Assembly: GCA_002411015.1 (NCBI GenBank)
Contig: DHPY01000076.1
Location: 1-22,790, forward strand
Length of the DNA: 22,790 nt
Source of the DNA: Armatimonadetes bacterium UBA5352
GTDB taxonomy: Bacteria; Armatimonadota; Zipacnadia; Zipacnadales; UBA5352
Direction of reading: 5' to 3'
This document shows, piece after piece, positions 14,005-21,012 of the stretch. Position 1 is the stretch's first letter. Each line of letters starts with the position of its first letter. The translations under genes were made by a program, and so were the position numbers. The notes under the pieces were generated by a model, which saw nothing but the letters and a program-made list of their open reading frames with translations, had not been told where the DNA came from and ran no database searches.

Positions 14005-16092
14005 GTGGCGACAACAGGGACGGCACCAGTGGCAGTCACCTCCGAGATAAGCATCGCACTTGTGGGCAACCCAAACGCGGGGAAGACCACCGTCTTCAAC
14101 GCGATCACCGGCTCTCACCAGCACGTGGGGAACTACCCTGGAGTGACGGTTGAGAAGAAGGAGGGGCGCCGGGTCGTCGGCGATACCTCGGTGCACGTGG
14201 TGGATCTACCCGGCACCTACTCCCTCACCGCATACTCGCTTGAGGAAGTCGTCGCGCGCAACTTCGTCATCGATGAGCGCCCCGACGTGGTCATTGACGT
14301 CGTGGACGCGTCGAACCTCGAGCGCAACCTCTACCTCACCACGCAGTTCATCGAGCTTGGCGTCCCCGTGGTCGTTGCGCTGAACATGATGGACGTGGCG
14401 GGGTCGATGGGGCGCTCGATCGACATCGCGCTGCTGAGCGAACTGCTCGGTGTGCCGGTGGTGGCGACGGTCGCCAGCAAGTCCGAGGGCGTGGAGGACC
14501 TGCTCAAGGTCGCGGTCGCGGTTGCGCGCGAGCGGCGTCCCCCGGCACGCGACATAAGCTACGGGCGCGAACTGGAGAGCCACATCCGCGAGATCACGGA
14601 GATCGTGGACGCGGCGGGGGGCCTGCCGGGCGTACCCTCGCGCTGGGTGGCGCTGAAGCTCCTCGAGGATGATGGCGAGGTGCGCTCGGACGTTGAGAGC
14701 GATATCGCAGGCGGCACGGAACTGCTGGAGCGCGTCCGGCGGGTGCGCGCGCACCTTGAGGCCGTCATCGGCGATGACGCTGAGCTTGCGCTGGCCGATC
14801 GCCGCTACGGCTTCATCAACGGCGCCTGCGCCGAGGCCGTGACGAGCACCACCCCCACTGCCGTGGACTGGACGGAGCGGATAGACCAGGTGGTCACCAG
14901 CCGCATCCTCGGCATCCCGATCTTCCTGCTGCTGATGTGGGCGATGTTCGAGCTGGTCTTCCGCCTCGGAGCGCCGCCGATGGGCTGGCTGGAGAGCGGC
15001 TTCGTCGCACTGGGCCGGCTCGTCGCCGGCCTGCTGCCAGACGGTCCGCTCGAGTCGCTGATCGTGGACGGCATCATAGGCGGCGTTGGCGGCGTGCTCG
15101 TCTTCGTGCCGCAGATCATGCTGCTCTTCCTCGCGATCTCGCTGCTTGAGGACAGCGGCTACATGTCTCGCGCGGCGTTCGTCGTGGATAAGCTGATGCA
15201 TCACATCGGCCTGCACGGGAAGAGCTTCATCCCGATGCTGATCGGCTTTGGCTGCACGGTTCCCGCGATCCTCGCGACACGGACGCTCGAGAGCCGGCGC
15301 GACCGGTTGACCACGATGCTCGTGGCGCCGCTGATGAGCTGCGGGGCGCGGCTGCCGGTCTACGTGCTGCTCGCCGGGGCGTTCTTCGCGCCTCAGATGG
15401 CGGGGAAGGTCATCTTCTCCATCTACCTGCTCGGCGTGCTGCTGGCGATCCTGATGGCGCGAGTCCTGCGCTCCACGGTGCTCCGCGGGCCGCTGACGCC
15501 CTTCGTCATGGAGCTGCCGCCCTACCGCATGCCGACCCTCAAGGGCACGCTGCTGCATGTCTGGGAGCGGGCATGGTGCTACATCCGCAAGGCCGGTACG
15601 GTCATCCTCGCCGCCTCGGTGATCGTCTGGGCGCTGCTGAGCTACCCGACGCCACCGGCCGATCTGGCCCTGCAAGGCCAGCCTGAGATCGCCTACACAC
15701 TCGCCGGGCGCATCGGTAAGGCGATCGAGCCGGTCATCAGGCCGCTCGGCTTCGACTGGAAGATCGGGATCTCCCTCACCGCGGGGCTGGCGGCGAAGGA
15801 GATCGTGGTGTCAGCGCTCGCGACCACCTACTCGCTTGAGGGCAGCGAGGAGACGGGGCTGACGGCCGTCCGGCAGGCGCTGCGGCAGGACCCGGTCTTC
15901 AGCCCGCTGGTGGCCTACGCGCTCATGGTGTTCGTGCTGCTCTACCCACCATGCGTGGCATCGATGGCGGTGCTGTGGCGCGAGGCGGGTTCACTGAAGT
16001 GGCTGGCGTTCGCGATCGCATACACGATCGCGCTGGCGTGGGTCATGGCCTTCGTCGTCTACCAGGGCGGCAGGGCGCTGGGGCTGGGATAG
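14005..16092 (+). CDS. feoB: Ferrous iron transporter FeoB
   Basis: A 695-residue Fe(II) permease with a G-protein domain. G1 is GNPNAGKT (21-28), the G2 Thr lies in YPGVTVE (44-50), G3 is DLPG (67-70), G4 is NMMD (127-130) and G5 lies around ATVASKSEG (154-162). A helical stalk follows, then two Gate-type membrane halves; the first carries the conserved GFGCTVPAILATR and SCGARLPVY segments, whose Cys residues are implicated in iron passage. Length is normal for the short FeoB type. Start GTG 14005 has only AAGGA, 11 bases upstream, and no in-frame alternative farther up. It lies 53 bases after feoA, in the operon led by the DtxR-FeoA regulator. Confidence 0.96.
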   Translation: MATTGTAPVAVTSEISIALVGNPNAGKTTVFNAITGSHQHVGNYPGVTVEKKEGRRVVGDTSVHVVDLPGTYSLTAYSLEEVVARNFVIDERPDVVIDVVDASNLERNLYLTTQFIELGVPVVVALNMMDVAGSMGRSIDIALLSELLGVPVVATVASKSEGVEDLLKVAVAVARERRPPARDISYGRELESHIREITEIVDAAGGLPGVPSRWVALKLLEDDGEVRSDVESDIAGGTELLERVRRVRAHLEAVIGDDAELALADRRYGFINGACAEAVTSTTPTAVDWTERIDQVVTSRILGIPIFLLLMWAMFELVFRLGAPPMGWLESGFVALGRLVAGLLPDGPLESLIVDGIIGGVGGVLVFVPQIMLLFLAISLLEDSGYMSRAAFVVDKLMHHIGLHGKSFIPMLIGFGCTVPAILATRTLESRRDRLTTMLVAPLMSCGARLPVYVLLAGAFFAPQMAGKVIFSIYLLGVLLAILMARVLRSTVLRGPLTPFVMELPPYRMPTLKGTLLHVWERAWCYIRKAGTVILAASVIVWALLSYPTPPADLALQGQPEIAYTLAGRIGKAIEPVIRPLGFDWKIGISLTAGLAAKEIVVSALATTYSLEGSEETGLTAVRQALRQDPVFSPLVAYALMVFVLLYPPCVASMAVLWREAGSLKWLAFAIAYTIALAWVMAFVVYQGGRALGLG

Positions 16093-16108
16093 GAGGAGGT
16101 GGCGGGCG

Positions 16109-16309
16109 ATGGCGCAGGCGACCATCGTGGCGATCATCGTTCTGGCGGCGGTTGCGTGGCTGGTGTGGCATATCGTGCGCCAGGCGCGTGGCGGAGGCTG
16201 CGGAAGCTGCGCGTCCGCCGCTTCATGCCCGTATGCCACGAAAGGCGTCTGCCCCTCGGGATCGCCCGAAGGGCAGACGGAGAAGGACGATAGGAACTCC
16301 GAAGCTTAG
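16109..16309 (+). CDS. FeoB-associated Cys-rich membrane protein
   Basis: A 66-residue peptide with one N-terminal membrane helix (about 5-23, IVAIIVLAAVAWLVWHIV). A short basic stretch and a Cys motif of the form C-x2-C-x5-C-x7-C (about 35-52) follow, then a charged tail. This architecture and its place right after feoB define the FeoB-associated Cys-rich family, thought to help FeoB, perhaps like FeoC by handling iron at the cytoplasmic mouth. GGAGGAGG lies just upstream of ATG 16109, a strong ribosome site, 16 bases after the feoB stop. Its stop (16307-16309) overlaps the stop codon of the convergent hydrolase gene. Confidence 0.88.
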   Translation: MAQATIVAIIVLAAVAWLVWHIVRQARGGGCGSCASAASCPYATKGVCPSGSPEGQTEKDDRNSEA

Positions 16310-17592
16310 CCCCTGGGCCCGATGATGCGCACGTTCGTGGATAGCGGGAACTCACGCCCGTCGGCCTCGTAGATGATCTCCGCGAAAAGCGCGGTGTAGC
16401 CGGTCAGCGGGTAGCGCGCTCGAGCGACGTAGCTGTCACCGCTCTGCAGCGCCTCGCGCATCCTCCACTCCGAGCCGCGGAAGTCGCGCGTGTCCGCGTG
16501 CGCCATCCACTGGTTCACACGAATCACCGGAAGCTCCTCGCCCGGATCCACCACCAGCTTCAGGTAGCTCCCGTAGTCGAACTCCCAGCTCGGCTGGGGC
16601 AGCGGGATGCGGCCCGTGCAGGCCTTGAAGAAGCCTACCTCGGCGTTGATGACCCGCTCGATGTCAGGCAGGCCATGGCCAGCGTTGGGCACATAGAGGA
16701 CGTACTTCGGCGAGGGCAGCTCGTCCCAGTAGAGATTCGTGGCGTCGAGCGGCCAGTAGGGGTCGTTGCTCCCGTTGATGATGAGCTTGGGCATCGTCGC
16801 CCGGTCGCGAAGCGAGTGAGGATCGGCCATCGCCGCAAGCTGCGCGCCCTCCGGCGACTGGAGCATCTCCTGCAGGCCCAGCTCGGTGTAGTCGTTGATC
16901 TCCTCGGAGTAGCCCCCGAAGCTCTCGACCTGGAGGCGCATCTGCGCGGCGAGGTCGAGGTTGTCGTAGACCATCGGCACGATCCCGTCGAGCCGCTCCG
17001 GCACCGTGACGCCGGTGAACCACGTCGTCCAGCCGCGCTTGGAGGCGCCGGTGGCGACCCAGCGCTCGACCGGCCGCTCCCACGCCTCAGCGGTCCACGC
17101 CTCGACCGCGTCCATCGTGCGCACCGCGGCCCTCGTCATCGGGAAGAGCAGCGGCCAGGTCTCGTCGCCGGTCTCGACATACTTCATGAACGTGTAGGCG
17201 ATCAGCGCGTCCTCGCGGAGGTTGTCGAAGAGCGGCTGGTTGGGGATGTCGCCCAGCACCACGACCGGTGCGGAGAGCATGATGCCCGCGGAGCTGAGCA
17301 GGACCAGCTCACTCCCGCCGGGGGACCCGCCGGTGATCATCATCAGCGCGGTGCTCGGGTCGCTGCAGCCATCCGGCAGGAAGACGTTGACGCGGTGCGT
17401 CCAGGTGATGCCTTGCCAGACCTGGGAGGTCACCTTCAGCTCGGTGAGCATTCCGCCGGCCATCGGCTCCTGCTTGGCGACCTCCCACGCAAAACTGTCG
17501 TCGGGCGCGTTCACGTAATCAAGCACCGGCTGCGCCCACGCGTGTGACCCCATCGCCAGCGCCAGACCCATCATCGCCACCAGCCTGATCAT
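16306..17592 (-). CDS. PhoPQ-activated pathogenicity-related-type alpha/beta hydrolase, secreted
   Basis: A 428-residue exported protein of the PhoPQ_related/PqaA family. A signal peptide (residues 1-20, ending SHAWA|Q) is followed by family blocks VNVFLPDG, GSPGGSE, FPMTRAAVRTMDAV and the serine-hydrolase elbow TGASKRGW (Ser184). Asp277 in INGSNDPYW and His306 in PNAGHGL complete a plausible triad. The family is named for a Salmonella gene under PhoPQ control but is common in environmental Planctomycetota-type genomes, where its substrate is unknown. I choose ATG 17592 because GGGGAG lies 6 bases upstream and the signal peptide starts there; a 37-residue longer reading runs back through the promoter. 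The gene ends by overlapping the stop of the Cys-rich feo peptide. Confidence 0.88.
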   Translation of the reverse strand: MIRLVAMMGLALAMGSHAWAQPVLDYVNAPDDSFAWEVAKQEPMAGGMLTELKVTSQVWQGITWTHRVNVFLPDGCSDPSTALMMITGGSPGGSELVLLSSAGIMLSAPVVVLGDIPNQPLFDNLREDALIAYTFMKYVETGDETWPLLFPMTRAAVRTMDAVEAWTAEAWERPVERWVATGASKRGWTTWFTGVTVPERLDGIVPMVYDNLDLAAQMRLQVESFGGYSEEINDYTELGLQEMLQSPEGAQLAAMADPHSLRDRATMPKLIINGSNDPYWPLDATNLYWDELPSPKYVLYVPNAGHGLPDIERVINAEVGFFKACTGRIPLPQPSWEFDYGSYLKLVVDPGEELPVIRVNQWMAHADTRDFRGSEWRMREALQSGDSYVARARYPLTGYTALFAEIIYEADGREFPLSTNVRIIGPRG

Positions 17593-17607
17593 GCTCGTCT
17601 CCCCGTT

Positions 17608-17622
17608 CTGCCGAAGCGGCAG
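17608..17622 (-). repeat. Small hairpin in the hydrolase leader
   Basis: CTGCCG, AAG, CGGCAG is a perfect 6-3-6 inverted repeat between the predicted transcription start and the ribosome site of the hydrolase gene. It could stabilise the short leader. Confidence 0.35.
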
Positions 17623-17641
17623 TGATTCGCTGATCGTGCCA

Positions 17642-17670
17642 ATCATACCGCCAAAGTGCCCGCGCGTCGA
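17642..17670 (-). promoter_or_regulatory. Promoter of the PhoPQ-related hydrolase gene
   Basis: On the minus strand TCGACG (17665-17670), a 17-base spacer and TATGAT (17642-17647). Matches to consensus are 4/6 and 5/6 with ideal spacing. It lies in the 92-base gap after hemW and would give a leader of about 43 bases, supporting start 17592 and independent expression from hemW. Confidence 0.6.
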
Positions 17671-17684
17671 GTGCGACGCAACGT

Positions 17685-18953
17685 CTATGCCAACCGCACG
17701 CAAACCTCGCCGTGCAGCGGCTCGCCCTCAGGCGTCAGGCGCAGATGGCCGTTGCGGACCTCCAGCAGCCCGATCTCCACGAGCGGAGCGGCCCGGGCGA
17801 GCAACCTCTGCAGCCGCTCCTCGCCGAAGCGAAGCTCCAGGGCCTCCAGCGACAGCCCCGCGGTCATCCGCAGGCCCATCATCAGCGTCTCCGCGAGGGC
17901 GTCGTCGGGATCGAGCCGCTCAGCGAACTCCCGCGGGCTCCCCCCCGCCTCGGTCGCGGCGCAGTAGGCTGCGGGCTCACGCAGGTTCGCGCTGCGGACG
18001 CCGTCGAGGTAGCTCCAGGCGCCCGCGCCGAAGCCGATGTAGGGCTCGTTGCGCCAGTAGGTGATGCTGTGGGCGCACTCGCAGCCGGGACGGGCGTAGT
18101 TCGAGATCTCGTAGCGCTGCAGGCCCGCCTCCGCGCACAGTTCGCGCGTAAGCTCGCGCATCGCGAGGTGCTCGGTGTCGGCAACGGGCGCGATCTCCCC
18201 CGCCTCCCAGCGCGCGTGGAGAGGCGTGCCGTCGGCAAGCTCGAGGCCGTACGCGGAGAGGTGCTCAGGCTCCAGCGCCAGCGCGCGGAGGAGCGTTCGG
18301 CGCCAGTCCTCCACTGTCTGCCCCGGGAGCGCGTAGATGAGGTCGAGCGAGAGGTGCTCGAAGCCGGCCTCCCGCGCAGCCTCAACGGCGGCCTCTGTCA
18401 GCTCGGGCGAATGCCCCCGGCCAAGGAGCGCCAGTTCGCTCTCACTGAAGCTCTGCGCGCCGATGCTGACGCGGTTGACGCTGGCCTCGCGCATGGTGCG
18501 GAGCTTGGCGATGGTGACGGTCTCGGGATTCGCTTCGCAGGTGATCTCAGGCACGTGAGCGAGCGGGCCGGCCTCGCCCCTCTCGCTGCGCTCGCGGGGC
18601 TCGTGCGGCCCCTCCGACGGCAAACGAGAGGCGACGGCATTCGAAGGAGGGGCCGCACGAGCGTCACCCGCCCCCGCGGATGACGCGAGGTCGGCCCATG
18701 CTATAACGGCCAGCACCTCCGCAAGCTCCTCGCCCTCGTAGATCGTTGGCGTGCCGCCGCCGAAGAAGATCGTGCTGATGCGCAGACCGCCACGCATCTT
18801 CGCGTGGCGGCCGATCTCAGTCTTCAGCGCGCTGAGGTAGCGGGCCCGCTCGGCGTCGCCACCGGGGCGGGAGTTGAAGTCGCAGTAGTGGCATTTGCGC
18901 AGGCACCACGGCAGGTGGACGTAGATGGCGATGCCGGCGGGGCCATCAGTCAT
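17685..18953 (-). CDS. hemW: HemW-type radical SAM protein (haem chaperone) with in-frame insert
   Basis: A 422-residue radical-SAM protein of the HemW/HemN-like family. HemW in other bacteria binds haem and delivers it to haemoproteins; older annotations call it oxygen-independent coproporphyrinogen oxidase. The cluster motif is Cys17-x3-Cys21-x2-Cys24 (PWCLRKCHYCDF), followed by FFGGGTPT (63-70), EANPETV (140-146), SIGAQSF (163-169) and a C-terminal HemN_C-like domain (LMMGLRMTAGLSLEAL). Between GGGTP and the EIT.EANP motif there are 66 residues, against about 26 in E. coli HemW. The excess of about 40 residues (roughly 92-133) is Ala/Pro/Glu/Arg-rich and coded by a palindromic repeat. The ATG overlaps the lepA stop by 8 bases (ATGACTGA), so the genes are translationally coupled. 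Confidence 0.93.
   Translation of the reverse strand: MTDGPAGIAIYVHLPWCLRKCHYCDFNSRPGGDAERARYLSALKTEIGRHAKMRGGLRISTIFFGGGTPTIYEGEELAEVLAVIAWADLASSAGAGDARAAPPSNAVASRLPSEGPHEPRERSERGEAGPLAHVPEITCEANPETVTIAKLRTMREASVNRVSIGAQSFSESELALLGRGHSPELTEAAVEAAREAGFEHLSLDLIYALPGQTVEDWRRTLLRALALEPEHLSAYGLELADGTPLHARWEAGEIAPVADTEHLAMRELTRELCAEAGLQRYEISNYARPGCECAHSITYWRNEPYIGFGAGAWSYLDGVRSANLREPAAYCAATEAGGSPREFAERLDPDDALAETLMMGLRMTAGLSLEALELRFGEERLQRLLARAAPLVEIGLLEVRNGHLRLTPEGEPLHGEVCVRLA
18555..18680 (-). repeat. Palindromic element inserted in frame within hemW
   Basis: The core is a perfect 17-base inverted repeat, GCTCGTGCGGCCCCTCC at 18599-18615 and its exact complement at 18646-18662, around a 30-base loop. 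The loop contains GACGGCA twice (18616-18622 and 18633-18639). A second hairpin (GCCCC 18576-18580, GGGGC 18596-18600) abuts the left arm. Outer limits are estimated from where the HemW protein loses family similarity. The arm matches the left-edge repeat at 44-60 in 16 of 17 bases. The reading frame stays open through the whole element. Confidence 0.7.
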
Positions 18954-20790
18954 CGTCGCTGAGCCTCAGGATGGACATGAAGGCCTCCTGCGGGACCTCG
19001 ACGTTGCCGACAGCCTTCATGCGGCGCTTGCCCTCTTTCTGGCGCTCGAGGAGCTTGCGCTTGCGGGTGATGTCACCGCCGTAGCACTTCTCGGTGACGT
19101 TCCGGCGCAGCGGCGCGATGCGCGTGGAGGCAACGATCCGGCTGCCGATCGAGGCCTGGATGCGCACCTCGAAGAGCTGCCGCGGGATCTCCTCCTTGAG
19201 GCGCTTGGCGATGCGCCGCCCGCGCGCCTCCGCATTGTCCTGATGGCAGATGATCGCCAACGCGTCCACCGGGTCGCCGTTGATCAGCAACTCCACCTTC
19301 ACGAGCTTCTCAGCGGAGTAGCCGTCCATCTCGTAGTCGAGCGTGGCGTAGCCGCGCGTGGCGGATTTCAGCGCGTCGAAGTAGTCCACGACGATCTCCG
19401 CCAGCGGGAGGCGGTAGTGCAGCGTGAGGCGGTCGCCCCAGATGTACTCCTGCCGCAGGTAGACGCCGCGTCGCTCTTCGGAGACCAGCATGACCTGCCC
19501 GACGTACTTCTGCGGGCACATCACGGTCGCCTGCACCATCGGCTCCTCGATCACCTCGATCAGCTCGCGCTGAGGGAACTGCGCCGGGTTGTCCACCTCG
19601 ATCATCTCGCCGCTGGTGAGCAGGATGCGGTAGATGACGCTCGGCGCGGTAGCGACGAGGTCGAGGTCGTACTCGCGCTCCAGCCGCTCCTGCACGATCT
19701 CCATGTGCAGCAGCCCGAGGAAGCCGCAGCGGAAGCCGAAGCCGAGGGCTGCGGAGGTCTCGCGATCGTAAGTCAGGGCGGCATCGTTGAGCGAGAGCCT
19801 GTCGAGCGCGTCCTTGAGGGCTTCGAAGTCCACGTTGTCCACCGGATAGAGGCCGCAGAAGACCATCGGCTGGGCCTCGCGGTAGCCAGGGAGGGGCTCT
19901 TTCGCACGGTTCTTCGCGCTGGTGATCGTGTCGCCCACGCGGCTGTCGGTAACGCCCTTGATGCCTGCGGTGATGTAGCCGACATCGCCCGCGCGCAGTT
20001 CATCGGTGTCGATCATCGCGGGGGTGAAGACGCCCACGCGACTGACCTCGAAGCGCTTGCCGGAGGACATCATCATGATCTCGTCGCCGGGGCGGATGCT
20101 GCCCTCAAAGACGCGCAGGTAGGCGATGACGCCCTGGTGGACGTTGAACTCGCTGTCGAAGATCATCGCGCGCAGCGGCGCGTCGGCGTCCTCATCAGGC
20201 GGCGGGACGCGCTTGACGATCGCCTCGAGCAGCTCATGCACGCCCTCACCGGACTTGCCCGAGGTGAGAACGACCTCATCGCGGTGATAGCCGAAGGCCT
20301 CCTCGATCTCGCGCAGCGCCATCTCCGGCTCGATGTTCGGGATGTCGATCTTGTTGACGACCGGGATGATCTCAAGCTCCGCGTCGAGCGCGAGGTAGAT
20401 GTTCGCGACCGTCTGCGCCTCCACGCCCTGGGAGACATCCACGAGCACGACCGCGCCCTCGCAGGCCTTGAGGCTGCGGGACACCTCGTAGCTGAAGTCT
20501 ACGTGCCCGGGGGTGTCGATGAGGTTGAGCTGGTAGAGCTCGCCATCGTCGGCCTCGTAGAAGAGGCGGACGGCGGAGGACTTGATGGTGATGCCGCGCT
20601 CGCGCTCGAGGTCCATGGTGTCGAGCATCTGCTCGCCGGCATGCTCAACGTTGCCGCATACTTCGAGCAGCCGGTCGGCGAGCGTGGACTTTCCGTGGTC
20701 AATATGCGCGACAATACAGAAGTTCCGCACATTCTGCTGCGGCACCCTGGGCTCCGTCGCCTGCTGGCCGGTCTTCGAATCAGTCGCCAT
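18946..20790 (-). CDS. lepA: Elongation factor 4 (LepA)
   Basis: A 614-residue translational GTPase that acts on the ribosome, with roles in back-translocation or initiation and small-subunit assembly. G1 is AHIDHGKST (28-36), the switch region is RERGITI (63-69), G3 is DTPGH and G4 is NKID. Then come domain II, EF-G-like domains III and V, and the LepA-specific C-terminal domain ending RKRKLLERQKEGKRRMKAVG...EAFMSIL, all of normal length. Start ATG 20790 begins the conserved protein; an open frame runs 58 codons farther upstream to 20964 but passes through the promoter and leader repeats. The ribosome site is weak (AAAGGG, about 13 bases up). It overlaps hemW by 8 bases, a common lepA-hemW arrangement. 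Confidence 0.96.
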   Translation of the reverse strand: MATDSKTGQQATEPRVPQQNVRNFCIVAHIDHGKSTLADRLLEVCGNVEHAGEQMLDTMDLERERGITIKSSAVRLFYEADDGELYQLNLIDTPGHVDFSYEVSRSLKACEGAVVLVDVSQGVEAQTVANIYLALDAELEIIPVVNKIDIPNIEPEMALREIEEAFGYHRDEVVLTSGKSGEGVHELLEAIVKRVPPPDEDADAPLRAMIFDSEFNVHQGVIAYLRVFEGSIRPGDEIMMMSSGKRFEVSRVGVFTPAMIDTDELRAGDVGYITAGIKGVTDSRVGDTITSAKNRAKEPLPGYREAQPMVFCGLYPVDNVDFEALKDALDRLSLNDAALTYDRETSAALGFGFRCGFLGLLHMEIVQERLEREYDLDLVATAPSVIYRILLTSGEMIEVDNPAQFPQRELIEVIEEPMVQATVMCPQKYVGQVMLVSEERRGVYLRQEYIWGDRLTLHYRLPLAEIVVDYFDALKSATRGYATLDYEMDGYSAEKLVKVELLINGDPVDALAIICHQDNAEARGRRIAKRLKEEIPRQLFEVRIQASIGSRIVASTRIAPLRRNVTEKCYGGDITRKRKLLERQKEGKRRMKAVGNVEVPQEAFMSILRLSDDD

Positions 20791-20830
20791 GCTTCGTATC
20801 GTTACCCTTTCGAGGAGGGGTCGTGGTCGT

Positions 20831-20865
20831 TGCCGTTCTGGAGGGGCGGAGCTACGCGTCCGCCC
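20831..20865 (-). repeat. Palindromic repeat copy in the lepA leader
   Basis: The minus strand of 20831-20847 reads GCCCCTCCAGAACGGCA, identical to 53-69 on the plus strand. Next to it GGGCGGA (20844-20850) and TCCGCCC (20859-20865) form an inverted repeat with an 8-base loop. The copy lies inside the predicted lepA leader. Confidence 0.65.
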
Positions 20866-20890
20866 GGTTGTGGGTCGGTTGCCGTAGCGT

Positions 20891-20927
20891 GTGCGGGCGG
20901 GGCGCCCGCACCACGGCTTCGCTGTGG
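20891..20927 (-). repeat. Tandem hairpins in the lepA leader
   Basis: GTGCGGGCG and CGCCCGCAC (20891-20911) form a 9-base stem around GGG. CCACGGC and GCTGTGG (20911-20927) form an abutting 7-base stem around TTC with one G-T pair. Both start just after the predicted lepA transcription start, so they would be in the mRNA leader. They may belong to the nearby repeat or act as a structured leader or partial terminator for murJ transcripts. Confidence 0.55.
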
Positions 20928-20935
20928 CACCATAC

Positions 20936-20964
20936 AGTATACCCGAATCGGGCGCTCGCGTCAT
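20936..20964 (-). promoter_or_regulatory. Promoter of lepA-hemW
   Basis: On the minus strand ATGACG (20959-20964), a 17-base spacer, and TATACT (20936-20941). Matches are 4/6 and 5/6 with ideal spacing. It sits in the 222-base gap between murJ and lepA and predicts a leader of about 140 bases holding the hairpins and repeat described nearby. Confidence 0.6.
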
Positions 20965-21012
20965 CTCCGGGGAGGGCGGTTCGAGCGCGGCGGCGCATTG
21001 CGGGGCGCTCCC

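Noticed and set aside
13970..14050. A 26-codon frame starting just before feoB and overlapping its start out of frame
   Set aside because: Weak ribosome site, no similarity that I can see, and such frames are frequent by chance. It could be revisited if conserved in relatives.
14206..15675. A 489-codon minus-strand open frame opposite feoB
   Set aside because: feoB is certain on the plus strand; the antisense product is Gln/His/Arg/Glu-rich and unrecognisable.
20791..20964. An N-terminal extension of LepA by 58 residues
   Set aside because: It would run through the predicted promoter and leader hairpins, and LepA proteins start close to the GTPase domain. ATG 20790 fits the family.
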